NCBI GenBank assembly: GCA_021815245.1
Contig: JAKAHF010000087.1
Location: 1 to 7,610 of the forward strand
Direction: 5' to 3'
Source: Actinomycetes bacterium
Lineage (GTDB): Bacteria; Actinomycetota; Thermoleophilia; RBG-16-64-13
DNA length: 7,610 nt
Every line of letters begins with the position of its first letter. Position 1 is the first letter of the stretch. Made by a program: the position numbers and the translations under genes. The notes below the pieces were generated by a model. That model did no database searches and was not told where the DNA came from. It was given only the letters and a program-made list of their open reading frames with translations. Of the stretch, positions 6,477-7,610 are shown piece after piece.

Positions 6477-7264
6477 GTGCCCTGACCAGCTTGTTCCGTG
6501 AGGCCGGACGGCCTCTGCTCATGCCGTACGCCGTCGGCGGCTATCCCGACGCCGACTCCTGTCTCGAGATCGTTCGCGCCTACCTCAAAGGTGGAGCCGA
6601 CCTGATCGAGCTGGGCATTCCGTTCTCCGACCCGCTCGCCGACGGTCCCGTCATACAGGGAGCCTCGGTCGTCGCGCTGCGCAACGGCATCCGTCCGGCG
6701 GGAGTGCTCGATCTTGCCGCCCGGGCGAGCGCCGAAGGCGCCCGGGTGGTGGTGCTGTCGTATCTCAACACCATCCTCGCGTTTGGCGCGGGCCGCTTCT
6801 TCGATACCTGCCGCGACAGCGGGGTGCTCGGCGTAGTGGTGCCCGATGTTCCGGTCGAAGAGGCCGGCGATCTGCAGATCACGGCGCGGGAGCGCGGTGT
6901 CGATGTCATCCTGCTGGCGGCGCCGACCAGTACCGACGCCCGCCTGGCTCGCATAGCGGCGGCCGCGTCAGGGTTCATCTACTGCGTGTCGACGACGGGA
7001 GTCACCGGGGCGCGGGCGGCGCTTCGCACCGACCTGCCGCAATTCGTGGAGCGCATCCGCAGGCATACCGACCTGCCTCTCGCCGTTGGCTTCGGGGTGA
7101 GTAGCGCAGAGCAGGCGGATGAAGTCGCCGGCTATGCCGACGGCGTGATCATAGGCAGCGCGCTGGTCGACGTGGTGGCGCGCAACAGCGATCTCAGCAC
7201 CGCCCTCGCCGAGATCGAGGGACTGCTCTACCGAGTGAGGAGAATGCCCTCTTTCTCGAGGTAG
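6473..7264 (+). CDS. trpA: Tryptophan synthase alpha chain
   Basis: TrpA is a TIM-barrel lyase that splits indole-3-glycerol phosphate into indole and glyceraldehyde 3-phosphate and passes indole to TrpB. It has 263 residues, the usual length. Seen: [19 protein letters not shown] with catalytic Glu46 and Asp57 (equivalent to E. coli Glu49 and Asp60), [13 protein letters not shown], the loop-6 region [12 protein letters not shown], and phosphate-binding GFGVSSAEQ and [10 protein letters not shown]. It starts at GTG 6473, overlapping the trpB stop, behind a G-rich Shine-Dalgarno-like run at 6461-6470. This is the last gene of the operon. Its final 37 bases are also the 3' end of the convergent BldD-like gene on the other strand, so there is no room for a conventional intergenic terminator. 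The C-terminus after the last helix is short and basic (VRRMPSFSR). Confidence 0.98.
   Translation: MSALTSLFREAGRPLLMPYAVGGYPDADSCLEIVRAYLKGGADLIELGIPFSDPLADGPVIQGASVVALRNGIRPAGVLDLAARASAEGARVVVLSYLNTILAFGAGRFFDTCRDSGVLGVVVPDVPVEEAGDLQITARERGVDVILLAAPTSTDARLARIAAAASGFIYCVSTTGVTGARAALRTDLPQFVERIRRHTDLPLAVGFGVSSAEQADEVAGYADGVIIGSALVDVVARNSDLSTALAEIEGLLYRVRRMPSFSR
7228..7264. repeat. Imperfect inverted repeat spanning the trpA / BldD-like gene overlap
   Basis: The two stop codons face each other here: TAG at 7262-7264 (+) and TAG read from 7230-7228 (-). CTACC (7228-7232) can pair with GGTAG (7260-7264), GAG (7233-7235) with CTC (7255-7257), and GAGG (7237-7240) with CCTC (7248-7251). This gives 12 pairs with small bulges and a loop of about seven bases. 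Being an inverted repeat, it could form in transcripts of either strand. No T-run follows on either side, so a classic intrinsic terminator is not supported. It might act as a weak bidirectional stop or a 3'-end stabiliser, or be coincidence helped by the two TAG codons. Confidence 0.35.
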
Positions 7265-7610
7265 TCCTTCAGCGCCTGTGGGCGCACACCATACAGCGCC
7301 GACAGGTAGGCGAGGTCTTCCTTGCGGATGGTGAGCATGTCGCGCGACGGGTCGTTGCGCAGGTCACGCAAGAATGCCAGATAACTCTCGAGCGGCTTGC
7401 GCTCTTCGGGCGCGAGTCTCTCGAGGTTGTCGAGGCGGATACGCAGGGGACCGTTGCTCGTGGCTGCGCGTGGGAAGCTCGCGTCGTCCTCGATATCGAG
7501 GAGCGACATGGGCGACTGCCCGAAGATATCCGCCAATTCGCAGAGCCGTTCGAGACTAAGGCTCCGCTTGCCGCGCTCGTAGGCGCTGAGGGTCGAGACG
7601 ACGAACGAGC
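7228..7610 (-). CDS. BldD-family helix-turn-helix regulator (N-terminus cut off)
   Basis: The frame is open to the right window edge, so the start lies beyond it; 126 residues are visible and roughly 35-40 are missing. The visible N-terminal part (7500-7610), with STLSAYERGKRSLSLERLCELADIFG, is the second half of an XRE/HTH_3 DNA-binding domain and matches the BldD pattern SYERGxR...RLAELADFYG. After a short linker comes a helical C-terminal domain (7231-7455) aligning throughout with Streptomyces BldD: LDNLERL, PLESYLAFLRDLR, MLTIRKEDLAYLSALYG and a terminal EGIL. It contains the RxD-x8-RxxD signature by which BldD binds cyclic di-GMP. In Streptomyces, BldD dimerises on c-di-GMP and represses sporulation genes; the role here is unknown and need not be development. 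A TTG at 7536 is an internal codon, not the start. The gene is convergent with trpA and overlaps it by 37 bases. Confidence 0.88.
   Translation of the reverse strand, partial: SFVVSTLSAYERGKRSLSLERLCELADIFGQSPMSLLDIEDDASFPRAATSNGPLRIRLDNLERLAPEERKPLESYLAFLRDLRNDPSRDMLTIRKEDLAYLSALYGVRPQALKDYLEKEGILLTR
7315..7359 (-). other. Cyclic-di-GMP-binding signature RxD-x8-RxxD in the BldD-like protein
   Basis: Read on the - strand, this 15-residue stretch is RND, then eight residues (PSRDMLTI), then RKED. It has exactly the residues and spacing of the Streptomyces BldD signature (RGD, eight residues, RQDD), in which the two Arg and two Asp hold a c-di-GMP tetramer between two C-terminal domains. The match includes the shared L-(S/T)-I-R just before the second half. 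Ligand binding is therefore predicted from established BldD structural work, but it has not been shown for this protein. Confidence 0.8.

Noticed and set aside
7265..7300. Possible intrinsic terminator after trpA
   Set aside because: There is no GC-rich stem followed by a T-run; this DNA codes for the C-terminus of the convergent gene.
7374..7582. Small + strand frames near the right edge
   Set aside because: They are antisense to the BldD-like gene, which has clear family similarity, and they show low-complexity Arg/Ser content without motifs.

Overview
This is a GC-rich, gene-dense window holding most of a tryptophan biosynthesis operon on the + strand. The order is trpG (5' end cut off by the window edge), trpD, trpC, a tandem-domain universal stress protein gene (usp), a corA-type divalent cation transporter gene, trpF, trpB and trpA. 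A convergent gene on the - strand enters from the right edge. It is recognisable as a BldD-family (XRE/HTH) regulator whose N-terminus lies outside the window. There is no intergenic stretch longer than about 20 bases and no RNA gene, CRISPR array, insertion sequence or phage feature.

Organism: the high GC content, frequent GTG starts and, above all, the BldD-type regulator point to Actinomycetota. A dedicated trpF within a trpGDC...FBA order differs from Streptomyces and Mycobacterium, which lack trpF and use the dual-function HisA homologue PriA. A deeper-branching actinobacterial class is therefore more likely. This placement is inference; there is no rRNA or marker gene here to settle it.

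Layout: trpG/trpD, trpD/trpC, usp/corA, trpF/trpB and trpB/trpA all overlap by 4 bases (ATGA or GTGA), which implies translational coupling. The chain is broken only at the two edges of the usp-corA pair: a 19-base gap with a strong ribosome binding site before usp, and a 5-base gap before trpF. The pair therefore looks like a self-contained two-gene cassette inserted between trpC and trpF but still co-transcribed.

The trp genes cover every step from chorismate (TrpG as the glutaminase subunit, with TrpE presumably just upstream) through phosphoribosyl transfer, isomerisation and indole-glycerol-phosphate formation to tryptophan synthase. Each encoded enzyme keeps its catalytic residues.

The points most worth a second look are the usp-corA insertion, the intact RxD-x8-RxxD cyclic-di-GMP-binding signature in the BldD-like protein, the 37-base tail-to-tail overlap between trpA and that gene (which coincides with an imperfect inverted repeat), a GTN in place of the GMN selectivity motif in the CorA-like protein, and an oversized TrpF with a disordered-looking tail.
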